NCBI GenBank assembly: GCA_047611425.1
Contig: JBLFWJ010000069.1
Location: 1 to 16,110 of the forward strand
Source: JBLFWJ01 sp047611425
Lineage (GTDB): Bacteria; Bacteroidota; Bacteroidia; UBA10329
DNA length: 16,110 nucleotides
Direction of reading: 5' to 3'
A program made the position numbers and the translations under genes. Below are positions 7,075-14,563 of this stretch, piece by piece. Each line of letters opens with the position of its first letter. Position 1 is the stretch's first letter. The notes under the pieces are model-generated. The model had not been told where the DNA came from and ran no database searches. It was given only the letters and a program-made list of their open reading frames with translations.

Positions 7075-8351
7075 TTTTCCAAATGGTAAATGAAGTCACG
7101 GATCAACTTGAAAACATCTTCAAACTCTGTTAATGGAAGTGTTTCGGGTAGGTCGTAAATGTCATGATAAGCCGTAATTCCTCCCATCGTATAAATGAAG
7201 AACGCGGGAACACCTTTTTCGGAAAAAGGATAATGATCAGAGTTGGCAGCCTTGCCGCGCTTCTTTACTCGCTTCAGATACTTGTTTCGATCATTCAACT
7301 CCACTAGCGCATTGAATTCTTCGGGATGAATTGATCCATTCACAACCGTGATTCCGTCTTCACCCGTTCCTAAAAGATCAACGTTTATTACAAATTCAAT
7401 TTGATCCAACGGAAACAAAGGATTTTGAACGTAATACTGAGAACCTAAAAGGCCCGCTTCTTCACCAGCAAAAGCCATAAAGACAATAGATTTTTTTGGC
7501 CTAAGCCCAGGCTGAGAAAAATGCTTCACGAAATTGAGCATCATGGCAATTCCACTGGCGTTATCATTCGCACCACGGAACATCGCATCCTTGCCCATCA
7601 TGCCCAAATGGTCGTAATGACCCGTGAATACAACGAATTTCTCAGGCTCTTCGGCTCCTTCAATAAAGCCAATCACATTTTGGGTCCGATGTTTTTTCTT
7701 CAGCTCAGCCTCGATATTCAATTTAACACTCTTGGCGTTTCCGATCCTATCCCGAAGCATGACAACGGTCGGTATCTCATCTTGAGTTGAGGAAACGGCC
7801 CAGGTCAATTTATCCGTTAATCGGATTATTGCTTTTGCTCCATTTGCCTTTAGAATGTCCAAAGGCCGATGTCCAAATTGAGACAGCTCCTTATAAATAC
7901 TGTCCTCCATTACAACGGCATAACCAGTCAATGAATCAACACCAAAAGATGCGCCTAATTCTGTAACCCTTGGTTTGTTTTCAATCTTAAGAATGGGCAA
8001 TTCAATCTTGGATGAAGGGCAAGAAGGCACTACGATGAAGTCAGCACCTGGCTTCAATTCTACCCCGTCAAGTGCAACCTCCACCGTTTCGGGAAAACGA
8101 TTTACGGGAAATTCAAATGTCTGATTGTAATCGAAGTCCCAGTTTTCAAGCTTGTATTTCAGAAACGCCTCTTCGATATAAAATGCAGCCGCATTGTCTC
8201 CATCATTTACATAACCTCTACCGGCCATAATATCCGAGCACAGCTCATTGATTACTTCCTTGGCGTAATCAATATCCTGACCTAAAACAGAACTTGGTGC
8301 TGCAATTAGAATGGCGAAAGTGAGTGATAAGAGGGATTTCCTGAGCTTCAT
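7071..8351 (-). CDS. Secreted M28-family metallopeptidase with PA-like insert
   Basis: This is a zinc aminopeptidase or carboxypeptidase-like hydrolase exported from the cytoplasm. I place the start at the ATG at 8351 because it begins a textbook signal peptide (MKLRKSLLSLTFAILIAAPSS, with likely cleavage after VLG/GQ). The frame stays open 40 codons further, but that extension is not signal-like and would run into the hmgA promoter. With this start the product is 426 residues. A PA-like domain lies at about 100-215. The M28 domain shows GHYDHLG (His245, Asp247), ANDNASG (Asp263), GEEAGLLGS (catalytic Glu297, Glu298), NVDLLGTG (Asp325) and AYHDIYD (His396), so the two-zinc site is complete. 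SDHYPFSEKGVPAFF (371-385) is another family hallmark. Substrate specificity cannot be read from the sequence. Confidence 0.92.
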   Translation of the reverse strand: MKLRKSLLSLTFAILIAAPSSVLGQDIDYAKEVINELCSDIMAGRGYVNDGDNAAAFYIEEAFLKYKLENWDFDYNQTFEFPVNRFPETVEVALDGVELKPGADFIVVPSCPSSKIELPILKIENKPRVTELGASFGVDSLTGYAVVMEDSIYKELSQFGHRPLDILKANGAKAIIRLTDKLTWAVSSTQDEIPTVVMLRDRIGNAKSVKLNIEAELKKKHRTQNVIGFIEGAEEPEKFVVFTGHYDHLGMMGKDAMFRGANDNASGIAMMLNFVKHFSQPGLRPKKSIVFMAFAGEEAGLLGSQYYVQNPLFPLDQIEFVINVDLLGTGEDGITVVNGSIHPEEFNALVELNDRNKYLKRVKKRGKAANSDHYPFSEKGVPAFFIYTMGGITAYHDIYDLPETLPLTEFEDVFKLIRDFIYHLEK

Positions 8352-8428
8352 TTCAAGGGCTAAAATACTATGATGTAAATGTAACTGAGAACCAATTTTC
8401 AAACTAACGATTGTCAACCTGTCTGTGG

Positions 8429-8456
8429 GTTGGGTTTCCTTACTTTTGAACCCAAC
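8429..8456. promoter_or_regulatory. Inverted repeat framing the hmgA -7 box (candidate operator)
   Basis: GTTGGGTT (8429-8436) and AACCCAAC (8449-8456) are perfect 8-base inverted repeats separated by 12 bases. The spacer contains TACTTTTG, the candidate -7 promoter element. A further half-site-like CAACC lies at 8415-8419, making another inverted pair with GGTTG at 8428-8432. A dimeric regulator bound here would cover the promoter; alternatively the repeat could act as a hairpin if transcription starts further upstream. Which protein binds, if any, is unknown. Confidence 0.45.
8441..8448 (+). promoter_or_regulatory. Candidate promoter -7 box for the hmgA-hppD operon
   Basis: TACTTTTG is an exact match to the Bacteroidota -7 consensus TAnnTTTG, located 22 bases before the hmgA ATG. 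That would give a short leader of roughly 15 bases. No good TTG -33 element sits at the preferred distance (the nearest TTG is at 8411-8413, 27 bases upstream), so the promoter may be weak or activator-dependent. That would fit substrate-induced tyrosine catabolism. Confidence 0.5.
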
Positions 8457-8469
8457 AAAAGCATTTTTC

Positions 8470-9627
8470 ATGCCTATTTACCACACGTTAGGAAACATTC
8501 CGCATAAGCGGCACACCGTTTTTAAAAACGAAAAGGGAGAACACCAATACGAGCAACTTTTCGGTACCGTTGGGTTTGACGGAATGTCAAGTCTGCTTTA
8601 TCATGTTCACCGCCCTACGCAGGTAAAAAGCATCAAAAAGCCTTACTCTGTAAAGCCAAAAATTGCTGTAGAGCATAACATGAGGTCGCTTCGATTGCAT
8701 GGTTTCAAAACCGAACCAGAAGATGATTATCTGGATAGCCGAAAGTCAATTCTAACGAATTCTGATTGTACCATAGTTCTTGCTGCACCCAGAAAAAGCC
8801 TGACCGAGTATTTTTATAAAAATGCAGATGCCGATGAGATGATTTTCATTCATAAAGGCACGGGAACGCTTAGAACGTTGGTTGGAAATCTGAAATTTGG
8901 TTACGGAGATTACCTAATGGTTCCGAGAGGAATGATTTATCAGATCGAGTTCGATTCTGAAGACAACCGACTTTTTATCGTGGAAAGTCACCGACCGATG
9001 TACACGCCTAAGAAGTATCGCAACTGGTTTGGCCAATTATTAGAGCATTCTCCATTTTGTGAACGTGACATCCGAAGACCATCTAACCTTGAAACGCATG
9101 ACGAGAAAGGTGAGTTTTTGATGAAAGTGAAGAAGCAAGGCATGATGCACGAAATGGTTTATGCCACGCATCCATTTGATGTTGTAGGCTGGGATGGTTA
9201 CAATTATCCATATGCCTTTAGCATACATGATTTTGAGCCAATTACAGGTCGTGTTCACCAACCGCCACCTGTGCATCAAACTTTTGAAACTGATGCATTT
9301 GTTGTGTGTTCTTTCTGCCCACGGGTTTACGATTATCACCCAGAATCGGTTCCTGCACCTTACAATCACAGCAACATTGATAGTGACGAGGTGCTTTATT
9401 ATGTTGACGGTGATTTCATGAGCCGAAATGACGTAGGACCTGGACATATTTCGGTGCATCCCGCAGGAATTCCTCATGGGCCACACCCTGGTGCAATGGA
9501 ACGAAGCATTGGTAAAAAAGACACAGACGAATTGGCCGTAATGGTTGATACTTTCAAGCCATTAATGGTAACAGAGGAGGCATTGAAAATTGACGATGGT
9601 AAGTACTGGAATAGTTGGGAGGAATGA
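8470..9627 (+). CDS. hmgA: Homogentisate 1,2-dioxygenase
   Basis: This Fe(II) dioxygenase opens the ring of homogentisate to maleylacetoacetate in tyrosine/phenylalanine degradation, in the cytoplasm. I use the ATG at 8470 (MPIYHTLGNIPHKRHTVF), which begins like the family; an in-frame ATG 15 codons upstream (8425) would overlap the promoter box. The product is then 385 residues. The C-terminal cupin carries the probable iron ligands: His300 and Glu307 in PYNHSNIDSDEVLYYVDG, and His336 in HPAGIPHGPHPG. DVVGWDGYNYPYAFSIHDF (237-255) is also characteristic. The downstream hppD makes its substrate, so the two enzymes form consecutive pathway steps in one transcription unit. They are interrupted by the S23-type gene, whose left flanking repeat begins one base after this gene's stop. 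Confidence 0.94.
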   Translation: MPIYHTLGNIPHKRHTVFKNEKGEHQYEQLFGTVGFDGMSSLLYHVHRPTQVKSIKKPYSVKPKIAVEHNMRSLRLHGFKTEPEDDYLDSRKSILTNSDCTIVLAAPRKSLTEYFYKNADADEMIFIHKGTGTLRTLVGNLKFGYGDYLMVPRGMIYQIEFDSEDNRLFIVESHRPMYTPKKYRNWFGQLLEHSPFCERDIRRPSNLETHDEKGEFLMKVKKQGMMHEMVYATHPFDVVGWDGYNYPYAFSIHDFEPITGRVHQPPPVHQTFETDAFVVCSFCPRVYDYHPESVPAPYNHSNIDSDEVLYYVDGDFMSRNDVGPGHISVHPAGIPHGPHPGAMERSIGKKDTDELAVMVDTFKPLMVTEEALKIDDGKYWNSWEE

Positions 9628-9657
9628 AATTCGGGCAATAAGCGAATTTGAGTAATG
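9628..9657 (+). repeat. Left arm of inverted repeat around the S23-type gene
   Basis: This arm pairs with 10090-10119. The 23-base core (9635-9657 against 10090-10112) has 20 complementary positions plus one T/U-G wobble (9648 with 10099). Only two A-A mismatches interrupt it. A further four complementary bases (9628-9631 against 10116-10119) follow an internal loop of three positions, one of which is a G-U wobble. The arm begins immediately after the hmgA stop codon, and its last three bases are the ATG of the S23-type gene. Confidence 0.7.
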
Positions 9658-10083
9658 AAGGAATGGCTTGATGAATATTCAAAGGATGAATTGAAGGTCG
9701 AGGAGAATGAACCTCGATATTCTACGAGTACACGATACTCTCAGAATCCAATAGTAATTAAGACATTCGATTTTGCTGTTAAAATTATAGCCTTCTCTGA
9801 AAATTTGCAACGGGACAAGAAGTTTGTTGTAGCCAACCAGATTCTAAAATCGGGAACGTCAATCGGAGCAAATGTTCGGGAAGCCCAGAATGCTGAAAGT
9901 AGAGCTGATTTTATCCATAAGATTAAGATCGCGTTGAAGGAAGCGGATGAAACGGAGTATTGGTTGCTTTTGAGCGAAGCATCTGCCGGTTATCCAGAAA
10001 CTTCCGACTTAGTGGAACAACTCAGTCCTATTCTAAAAATATTGAACAAGATTATACAAACAAGCAAAAAGCGCAGCCAGTAA
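9655..10083 (+). CDS. Four-helix-bundle protein, 23S rRNA-intervening-sequence (S23) family
   Basis: This is a small, probably soluble and oligomeric four-helix bundle. Biochemical function is unknown; relatives include the ORFs of 23S rRNA intervening sequences and, more distantly, the Avd accessory proteins of diversity-generating retroelements, which bind nucleic acid and reverse transcriptase. The 142 residues contain the family signature. It runs from NPIVIKTFDFAVKII (31-45) through LKSGTSIGANVREAQNAESR (64-83) and DFIHKIKIALKEADETEYWL (85-104), ending in a basic tail (KKRSQ). About 30 residues precede the usual family beginning; they are charged and lack obvious domain similarity. The ATG lies inside the left inverted repeat with no Shine-Dalgarno sequence, and the TAA precedes the right repeat core by 6 bases. 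The position between hmgA and hppD has no metabolic explanation. Confidence 0.88.
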   Translation: MKEWLDEYSKDELKVEENEPRYSTSTRYSQNPIVIKTFDFAVKIIAFSENLQRDKKFVVANQILKSGTSIGANVREAQNAESRADFIHKIKIALKEADETEYWLLLSEASAGYPETSDLVEQLSPILKILNKIIQTSKKRSQ

Positions 10084-10089
10084 TTCGCT

Positions 10090-10119
10090 CATTACACAGA
10101 TTCGCTAATTGCATTAATT
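10090..10119 (+). repeat. Right arm of inverted repeat around the S23-type gene
   Basis: This arm is complementary to 9628-9657 as described for the left arm, and ends 8 bases before the hppD ATG. The right side also contains a near-tandem duplication. ATTCGCT occurs at 10083-10089 and again at 10100-10106, in two 17-base units with 12 of 17 matching positions. The left arm's AGCGAAT (9641-9647) could therefore pair with either copy, although pairing with the second gives the longer stem. Confidence 0.7.
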
Positions 10120-10127
10120 AATTTAAA

Positions 10128-11288
10128 ATGAGTGACGAGATCAAGAATGTAGAGTACGGGTTGGAGAAGATTTTTGAAGGAGCCCAAGACTTCCTTCCAC
10201 TTCTCGGTACCGATTATGTAGAATTCTACGTGGGTAATGCAAAGCAGGCAGCTCACTTTTATAAAACCGCATTTGGTTTTCAAAGTTTGGCCTATGCAGG
10301 ATTGGAAACTGGGTTGAAAGACCGGGCATCTTATGTTCTAAAGCAAGATAAGATTAGACTTGTGTTGACGACTGCTTTGAACAGCGATTCTCCAATTGGA
10401 GAACATGTTAAGAAGCACGGAGACGGAGTTAAGATTGTGGCTCTTTGGGTTGAAGATGCTCGAAAGGCTTATGAAGAAACTACTTCTCGTGGCGCGAAAA
10501 GCTATATGGAGCCAACTGTTGAGACAGACGAACACGGTGAAGTTGTTCGAGCCGGTATTTACACTTATGGAGAAACGGTTCACATGTTTGTGGAACGCAA
10601 AAACTACAAAGGCACATTCTTACCGGGATACAGAGAATGGAAATCGGATTACAATCCAGCTTCAACCGGTTTGAAATTTATCGACCATATGGTCGGTAAT
10701 GTAGGTTGGGGCGAAATGAACACTTGGGTAAAGTGGTACGAAGATGTGATGGGATTTGTCAACTTTCTGTCCTTTGATGACAAGCAAATCCATACCGAAT
10801 ATTCGGCTTTGATGAGTAAGGTGATGAGCAACGGAAATGGCCGTATCAAGTTTCCGATTAACGAGCCGGCTAAAGCCGCTAAAAGATCTCAGATTGAGGA
10901 GTATTTAGATTTCTATGAAGGATCGGGAGTTCAGCATATCGCTGTAGCCACGGACGATATTCTTGCTACAGTAACTGACCTCCGAAGTAGAGGAATCGAG
11001 TTTCTTTCTACACCACCGAAGGAGTATTACGATGACATTCCTGCTCGATTGGGTGAGCACATGAAAGTTGTAAAGGAAGACCTGAATGAAGTAGCCAAAC
11101 TTGGAATCTTGGTTGATTCTGATGAAGAAGGATACTTGCTTCAAATTTTCACTAAGCCAATCGAAGACAGGCCAACACTCTTCTTTGAGATTATTCAAAG
11201 AATGGGAGCTAGAGGATTTGGCGCAGGTAATTTCAAGGCACTTTTCGAGAGTATAGAAAGAGAGCAAGAGGCGAGAGGAACGCTTTAA
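10128..11288 (+). CDS. hppD: 4-hydroxyphenylpyruvate dioxygenase
   Basis: This Fe(II) enzyme converts 4-hydroxyphenylpyruvate to homogentisate, the substrate of the hmgA product. The 386-residue product has two vicinal-oxygen-chelate (glyoxalase-like) halves. The C-terminal half carries the expected metal triad: His187 in FIDHMVGNV, His270 in GVQHIAVATDDI and Glu354 in LFFEIIQRMG. The tail RGFGAGNFKALFESIEREQ (362-380) closes the active site in this family. The start ATG is preceded by an A/T-rich stretch (AATTTAAA) rather than a Shine-Dalgarno sequence, common in this phylum. The gene follows the right inverted repeat of the insert by 8 bases and is followed by a strong terminator, so it is the last gene of its operon. 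Confidence 0.96.
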   Translation: MSDEIKNVEYGLEKIFEGAQDFLPLLGTDYVEFYVGNAKQAAHFYKTAFGFQSLAYAGLETGLKDRASYVLKQDKIRLVLTTALNSDSPIGEHVKKHGDGVKIVALWVEDARKAYEETTSRGAKSYMEPTVETDEHGEVVRAGIYTYGETVHMFVERKNYKGTFLPGYREWKSDYNPASTGLKFIDHMVGNVGWGEMNTWVKWYEDVMGFVNFLSFDDKQIHTEYSALMSKVMSNGNGRIKFPINEPAKAAKRSQIEEYLDFYEGSGVQHIAVATDDILATVTDLRSRGIEFLSTPPKEYYDDIPARLGEHMKVVKEDLNEVAKLGILVDSDEEGYLLQIFTKPIEDRPTLFFEIIQRMGARGFGAGNFKALFESIEREQEARGTL

Positions 11289-11310
11289 TTGCGGGCTAAA
11301 TTGAGATGTG

Positions 11311-11344
11311 AAGGGTGTGCAGTTGCACACCCTTTTTTCGTTTT
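11311..11344 (+). terminator. Intrinsic terminator after hppD
   Basis: GGGTGTGC (11313-11320), loop AGTT (11321-11324) and GCACACCC (11325-11332) form a perfect 8-bp stem. Flanking AA and TT extend it to 10 bp. Six Ts follow directly (11333-11338), and after CG there are four more. This ends the hmgA-hppD unit and insulates it from the sensor gene downstream. Confidence 0.92.
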
Positions 11345-11418
11345 AAAACTGACCGAAATGGATTGCTGCAACTAAAAGGACAATAACCCGTAAACCGCGC
11401 AAGCGCAGAAAAGCGTTT
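11345..11418. other. Leader region before the SpoIIE sensor gene
   Basis: These 74 bases after the terminator must hold the promoter of the next gene. I see no TAnnTTTG box and no Shine-Dalgarno sequence close to the GTG start. A short GC-rich patch with GCGC-AA-GCGC (around 11397-11406) could form only a minimal hairpin. An in-frame ATG is absent; the ATG at 11358 is in another frame. Confidence 0.3.
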
Positions 11419-14400
11419 GTGTTGATTCAAAAATTCAGAACCCTTTGTTTTATTTTGTTGCTGGCTCCGTTTTGGAGTTCAGCTCAACAATACAATTTCC
11501 GTAATTACGGTCCGGAAGATGGGCTCGTGCACGCTGAAGTGAATCAAGTAATTCAAGACTCGAAAGGCTTTATTTGGGTTGCCACGTCCAGTGGCGTTAG
11601 TCAACTCGATGGCCATTCATTTGAAAATTTCTCAAGCGAAAATGGACTCTCGTCTGGTTCGGTTGTAGCAATGGAAGAAGATGCCGAAGGAAGAATCTGG
11701 GTAAGTGTCCTTGGAGAAGGCATCGATATAATTGAAGATGGTTCAATCAGCCATCTTGAACTCTCGTTGCCAAGCAATGAAATTTTGGCAATGCTGCGGA
11801 CGGATGAAGGAATGTGGCTGGGAACATTTCAAGGAGCGTGTCTTGTAAGTGGAGATTCGATTGTAAAAACGTTTACATCGGAGGATGGTCTTTCCGCAGA
11901 TAACGTCCACAGCATTTTTCAAGATTCAAAAGGGTCTATTTGGTTTGGCACGTTCGGAGGCGGTATTTCCAAATTGCATAGTGAGGGATTTACCTCGTAT
12001 CATGTCGGAAACGGCCTGGTAAACAACTATGTAACAGGCGTTATTGAAGATGATAATGGTGATTTAGTGATTTCCACATTAGGCGGTGTGAGCATTTTCA
12101 AACGTGATCAATTCATCAACATTACTAGAAGTCAAGGGTTGATAAACAGCCAGACAAACGCCATGTCTATTGGGCCAAAAGGTAGAACATGGCTGGCATC
12201 ATTTGATGGAATGACCGTGATGGACAGATCAGGAACGGTGCATCTCACAACTGAAAATGGACTGCCTCACAATGAAGTTTCGAGTGTGATTCACGATGAT
12301 CAGGGCAATACATGGATGGGTGCGAAAAACGGCTTGTCGAGATTAAACGATCTTCAGTTTAGCTACCTAAATATTGGGCCTGATGATGATTTAGAAATTG
12401 AACCAACATCATTTTTAATCATGGACTCGACTGTTTGGTTGAGCAACGAAGTAGGTGGTGTCTACCATCATGATGGCACTGGATTCTTACCGGTCGTTGA
12501 TGACCTCGATCTTTCAGATCATCCCATAAGTTCGATGGTCAAAACTGCCGATGGAATTGTTTGGGTTGGCACTTCAGACTTTTCTGGTTTAATCAGTATT
12601 GAAGGCCAACAGTTGAGCATTTATGCAGACGAATTCGGTCTGGCCGACAACAATATTAATTGCTTGGAGACTACCTCTGCTGGCGACTTAGTTATCGGAA
12701 CACCCAATGGATTGAGTGTTTTCAATGGTGACTTTGAGATGGTAATGTTGGATGCCGATCCGGACCAAAGCAATGTTACGGCCTTATCAATTTCAGATGA
12801 AGGTGAATGGGCAGTTGGAATGTTCGATGGCTCCATTTTTATTGGAAATCGACACGATTTAAGATTGATTGAACTCGATTCAATCGATCACGAAATCAAT
12901 CACCTAAGTTTTGTGTCCAACGGGCTTGTTGCTGCGACTGAAGGAAGTGGGTTGTACTTCTTTGGCGATTCCACTGTTCAGCTTACGGACTCTACTGGTC
13001 TTTCATCCAATTACGTGAGAGCTGTTGTTTTTGGCAATGATGAGCTTATTGTCAGCACCTCCAAGGGAATTGATATTATCGATCCCACCACTTGGATTGT
13101 GACGGAATCTTACAATCGTGGTAATGGGCTAAAATGGACGGATTGCCAAGTTGGTGCTTTGGAAGCTGATGGTTCAAAGATTTGGATTGGAACGGCCTCG
13201 GGCGTAATGGTGATGAACCGAAAGGAGCGAAAGCAAGATCTTGGTTCACCACGTATTATTATGAAAGGGCTTCAGCTGTTTTACAAGGATGTGGACTGGT
13301 TATCAGACGGCCAAACTCTAAATTCCGAGACTGGTTTACCTCAAGATCTCGAATTATCATATTCAAAAAACTATTTGCGATTTCAATTTGTAGGAATCGA
13401 ACATCAGAATCCAGAAAATGTATCCTATCAATGGATTTTGGAAGGGTTTGAATCAGCCTGGAATCCGGCAACTTCCATAGCTCAGGCGAATTATCCAAAC
13501 CTGCCACCGGGGGATTATATCTTCAAATTGAAGGCCTGCAGTTTCCAGGGGTCTTGTTCAGAAAATGAGGTTGAATATGCATTCAGCATCAACCCACCAT
13601 TCTGGCAAACAACTTGGTTTTATCTCCTGATGTTGGCTGTGGCAATTGGCGGTACCTACGCCTTTATTAAGTATCGTGAGAAGAAATTGATTAAGGAGAA
13701 GGAAGTGCTTGAGACAACAGTTGAGGAGCGAACAAAGGAGTTAAGAGAGCAGAAGGAAATTGTAGAAGCACAGCACGATCACATTACCGAAGGCATCGAG
13801 TACGCGCGCAATATTCAAATGGCCATTCTTCCTTCAGCTGAGGAAATGGAAGACGCTTTTGACGGTCACTTTGTGCTTTACAGCCCGAAGGAAACAGTTG
13901 GTGGAGATTTCTATTGGATGTTCAGGAAAGGCGATGAAGTTTGGGCTGCAGCTGTGGATTGTACTGGGCACGGGGTTTCAGGTGCGTTCATGAGTATGAT
14001 TGGTTCTGATCTTTTAAATCAGATTGTAATCGAGAATGGTATTACCGATCCAGAGAAAATCTTAACAGAAATGGACAAAGGCATTGTACTGGCATTTGCT
14101 CAAAGTGCGCAGGAATTTGAGTCAGATCAAGGCATGGATCTTTGTTTAGTTCGGGTGAATCTCAAAACAAATAAGGTGGATTATGCTGGAGCTCAAAGGC
14201 CATTGTACATTATTTCTGATTCTGAATTGGAGGAAATAAATGGGGATAAAGCTGGTATCAGTAGTCGGAAAAGCGAGGAAGAGAAAGTTTTCACCTGTCA
14301 CTCAATGAATCTGAAAAAAGGAGATCAGATATACATGACTTCAGATGGATATGCCGATCAATTTGGTGGGCCAAAGAGTAAGAAATTCATGACCAGAAGA

Positions 14401-14538
14401 TTGAAAGCTACACTGGTTGAAAACCACGGAATGTCCATGACCGATCAAGGATTAGGCCTCAAACAAGAATTGGACGATTGGTTGGGATCCGACAATAATC
14501 AGATCGATGATATAGTTGTGTTTGGCATAAAGCTTTGA
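11419..14538 (+). CDS. Beta-propeller/Y_Y_Y sensor fused to a SpoIIE-type protein phosphatase
   Basis: This is a transmembrane signalling protein of 1039 residues. It has a signal peptide (LIQKFRTLCFILLLAPFWSS, cleaved near SAQ/Q), then two-component-regulator propeller repeats over about 25-620 (for example EDGLVHAEVNQVIQDSKGFI, and later EDGLSADNVHSIFQDSKGSI ending WFGT). A Y_Y_Y domain (about 644-723), a membrane segment (about 733-752) and a charged coiled coil (about 755-800) follow. A PP2C/SpoIIE phosphatase domain (about 815-1039) ends the protein. Its acidic metal-binding motifs are intact: GGDFYW (Asp830), DCTGHGVSGAF (Asp847), SDGYADQF (Asp976) and DDIVVFG (Asp1030, Asp1031). The output is therefore serine/threonine dephosphorylation, not histidine-kinase activity. 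The start is GTG 11419 (or TTG 11422). The TPR gene follows after 30 bases. The ligand and phosphoprotein substrate are unknown. Confidence 0.92.
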   Translation: MLIQKFRTLCFILLLAPFWSSAQQYNFRNYGPEDGLVHAEVNQVIQDSKGFIWVATSSGVSQLDGHSFENFSSENGLSSGSVVAMEEDAEGRIWVSVLGEGIDIIEDGSISHLELSLPSNEILAMLRTDEGMWLGTFQGACLVSGDSIVKTFTSEDGLSADNVHSIFQDSKGSIWFGTFGGGISKLHSEGFTSYHVGNGLVNNYVTGVIEDDNGDLVISTLGGVSIFKRDQFINITRSQGLINSQTNAMSIGPKGRTWLASFDGMTVMDRSGTVHLTTENGLPHNEVSSVIHDDQGNTWMGAKNGLSRLNDLQFSYLNIGPDDDLEIEPTSFLIMDSTVWLSNEVGGVYHHDGTGFLPVVDDLDLSDHPISSMVKTADGIVWVGTSDFSGLISIEGQQLSIYADEFGLADNNINCLETTSAGDLVIGTPNGLSVFNGDFEMVMLDADPDQSNVTALSISDEGEWAVGMFDGSIFIGNRHDLRLIELDSIDHEINHLSFVSNGLVAATEGSGLYFFGDSTVQLTDSTGLSSNYVRAVVFGNDELIVSTSKGIDIIDPTTWIVTESYNRGNGLKWTDCQVGALEADGSKIWIGTASGVMVMNRKERKQDLGSPRIIMKGLQLFYKDVDWLSDGQTLNSETGLPQDLELSYSKNYLRFQFVGIEHQNPENVSYQWILEGFESAWNPATSIAQANYPNLPPGDYIFKLKACSFQGSCSENEVEYAFSINPPFWQTTWFYLLMLAVAIGGTYAFIKYREKKLIKEKEVLETTVEERTKELREQKEIVEAQHDHITEGIEYARNIQMAILPSAEEMEDAFDGHFVLYSPKETVGGDFYWMFRKGDEVWAAAVDCTGHGVSGAFMSMIGSDLLNQIVIENGITDPEKILTEMDKGIVLAFAQSAQEFESDQGMDLCLVRVNLKTNKVDYAGAQRPLYIISDSELEEINGDKAGISSRKSEEEKVFTCHSMNLKKGDQIYMTSDGYADQFGGPKSKKFMTRRLKATLVENHGMSMTDQGLGLKQELDDWLGSDNNQIDDIVVFGIKL

Positions 14539-14563
14539 CCCAACCGAAAAAATGCCATTTTTG

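Larger units (their letters stand above)
9628..10119 (+). other. Putative IVS-like insert in the hmgA-hppD operon
   Basis: The unit consists of left repeat, S23-family gene and right repeat. It fills the whole space between hmgA and hppD except for 8 bases before the hppD ATG. Intervening sequences of 23S rRNA in some bacteria (for example Leptospira and Coxiella) have this same organisation: complementary ends forming a stem that RNase III can trim, sometimes enclosing an S23 reading frame. Here the host is an mRNA rather than rRNA. I see no transposase, reverse transcriptase or clear target-site duplication, so mobility is an inference from structure and family only. Confidence 0.45.

Noticed and set aside
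8352..8400. Minus-strand promoter for the M28 peptidase (TATTTTAG with an upstream TTG)
   Set aside because: The box deviates from TAnnTTTG and the TTG is about 25 bases away. A promoter must be nearby but I cannot point to it.
8425..8469. In-frame upstream ATG for hmgA
   Set aside because: It would place the promoter box and inverted repeat inside the coding region, and the family-like N-terminus begins at 8470.
8352..8471. 40-codon N-terminal extension of the M28 peptidase frame up to an ATG at 8471
   Set aside because: The downstream ATG at 8351 begins a clear signal peptide, whereas the extension has none of its features and would overlap the hmgA start and promoter box.
9040..9486. 148-codon open frame on the minus strand inside hmgA
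   Set aside because: It is rich in Met, Ile, Trp and His without domain motifs and lies wholly antisense to a well-supported enzyme gene; it is a shadow frame.
9600..10130. Target-site duplication flanking the S23-type insert
   Set aside because: The matching AATT tracts on both sides are inverted and belong to the stem; I find no convincing direct duplication outside the arms.
10905..11330. 141-codon minus-strand frame overlapping hppD and its terminator
   Set aside because: It has no recognisable motif, it starts inside the terminator hairpin, and the opposite strand carries clear catalytic residues.
13182..13451. 89-codon plus-strand frame inside the SpoIIE sensor gene
   Set aside because: It overlaps conserved Y_Y_Y-domain sequence in the main frame and its translation shows no family features.
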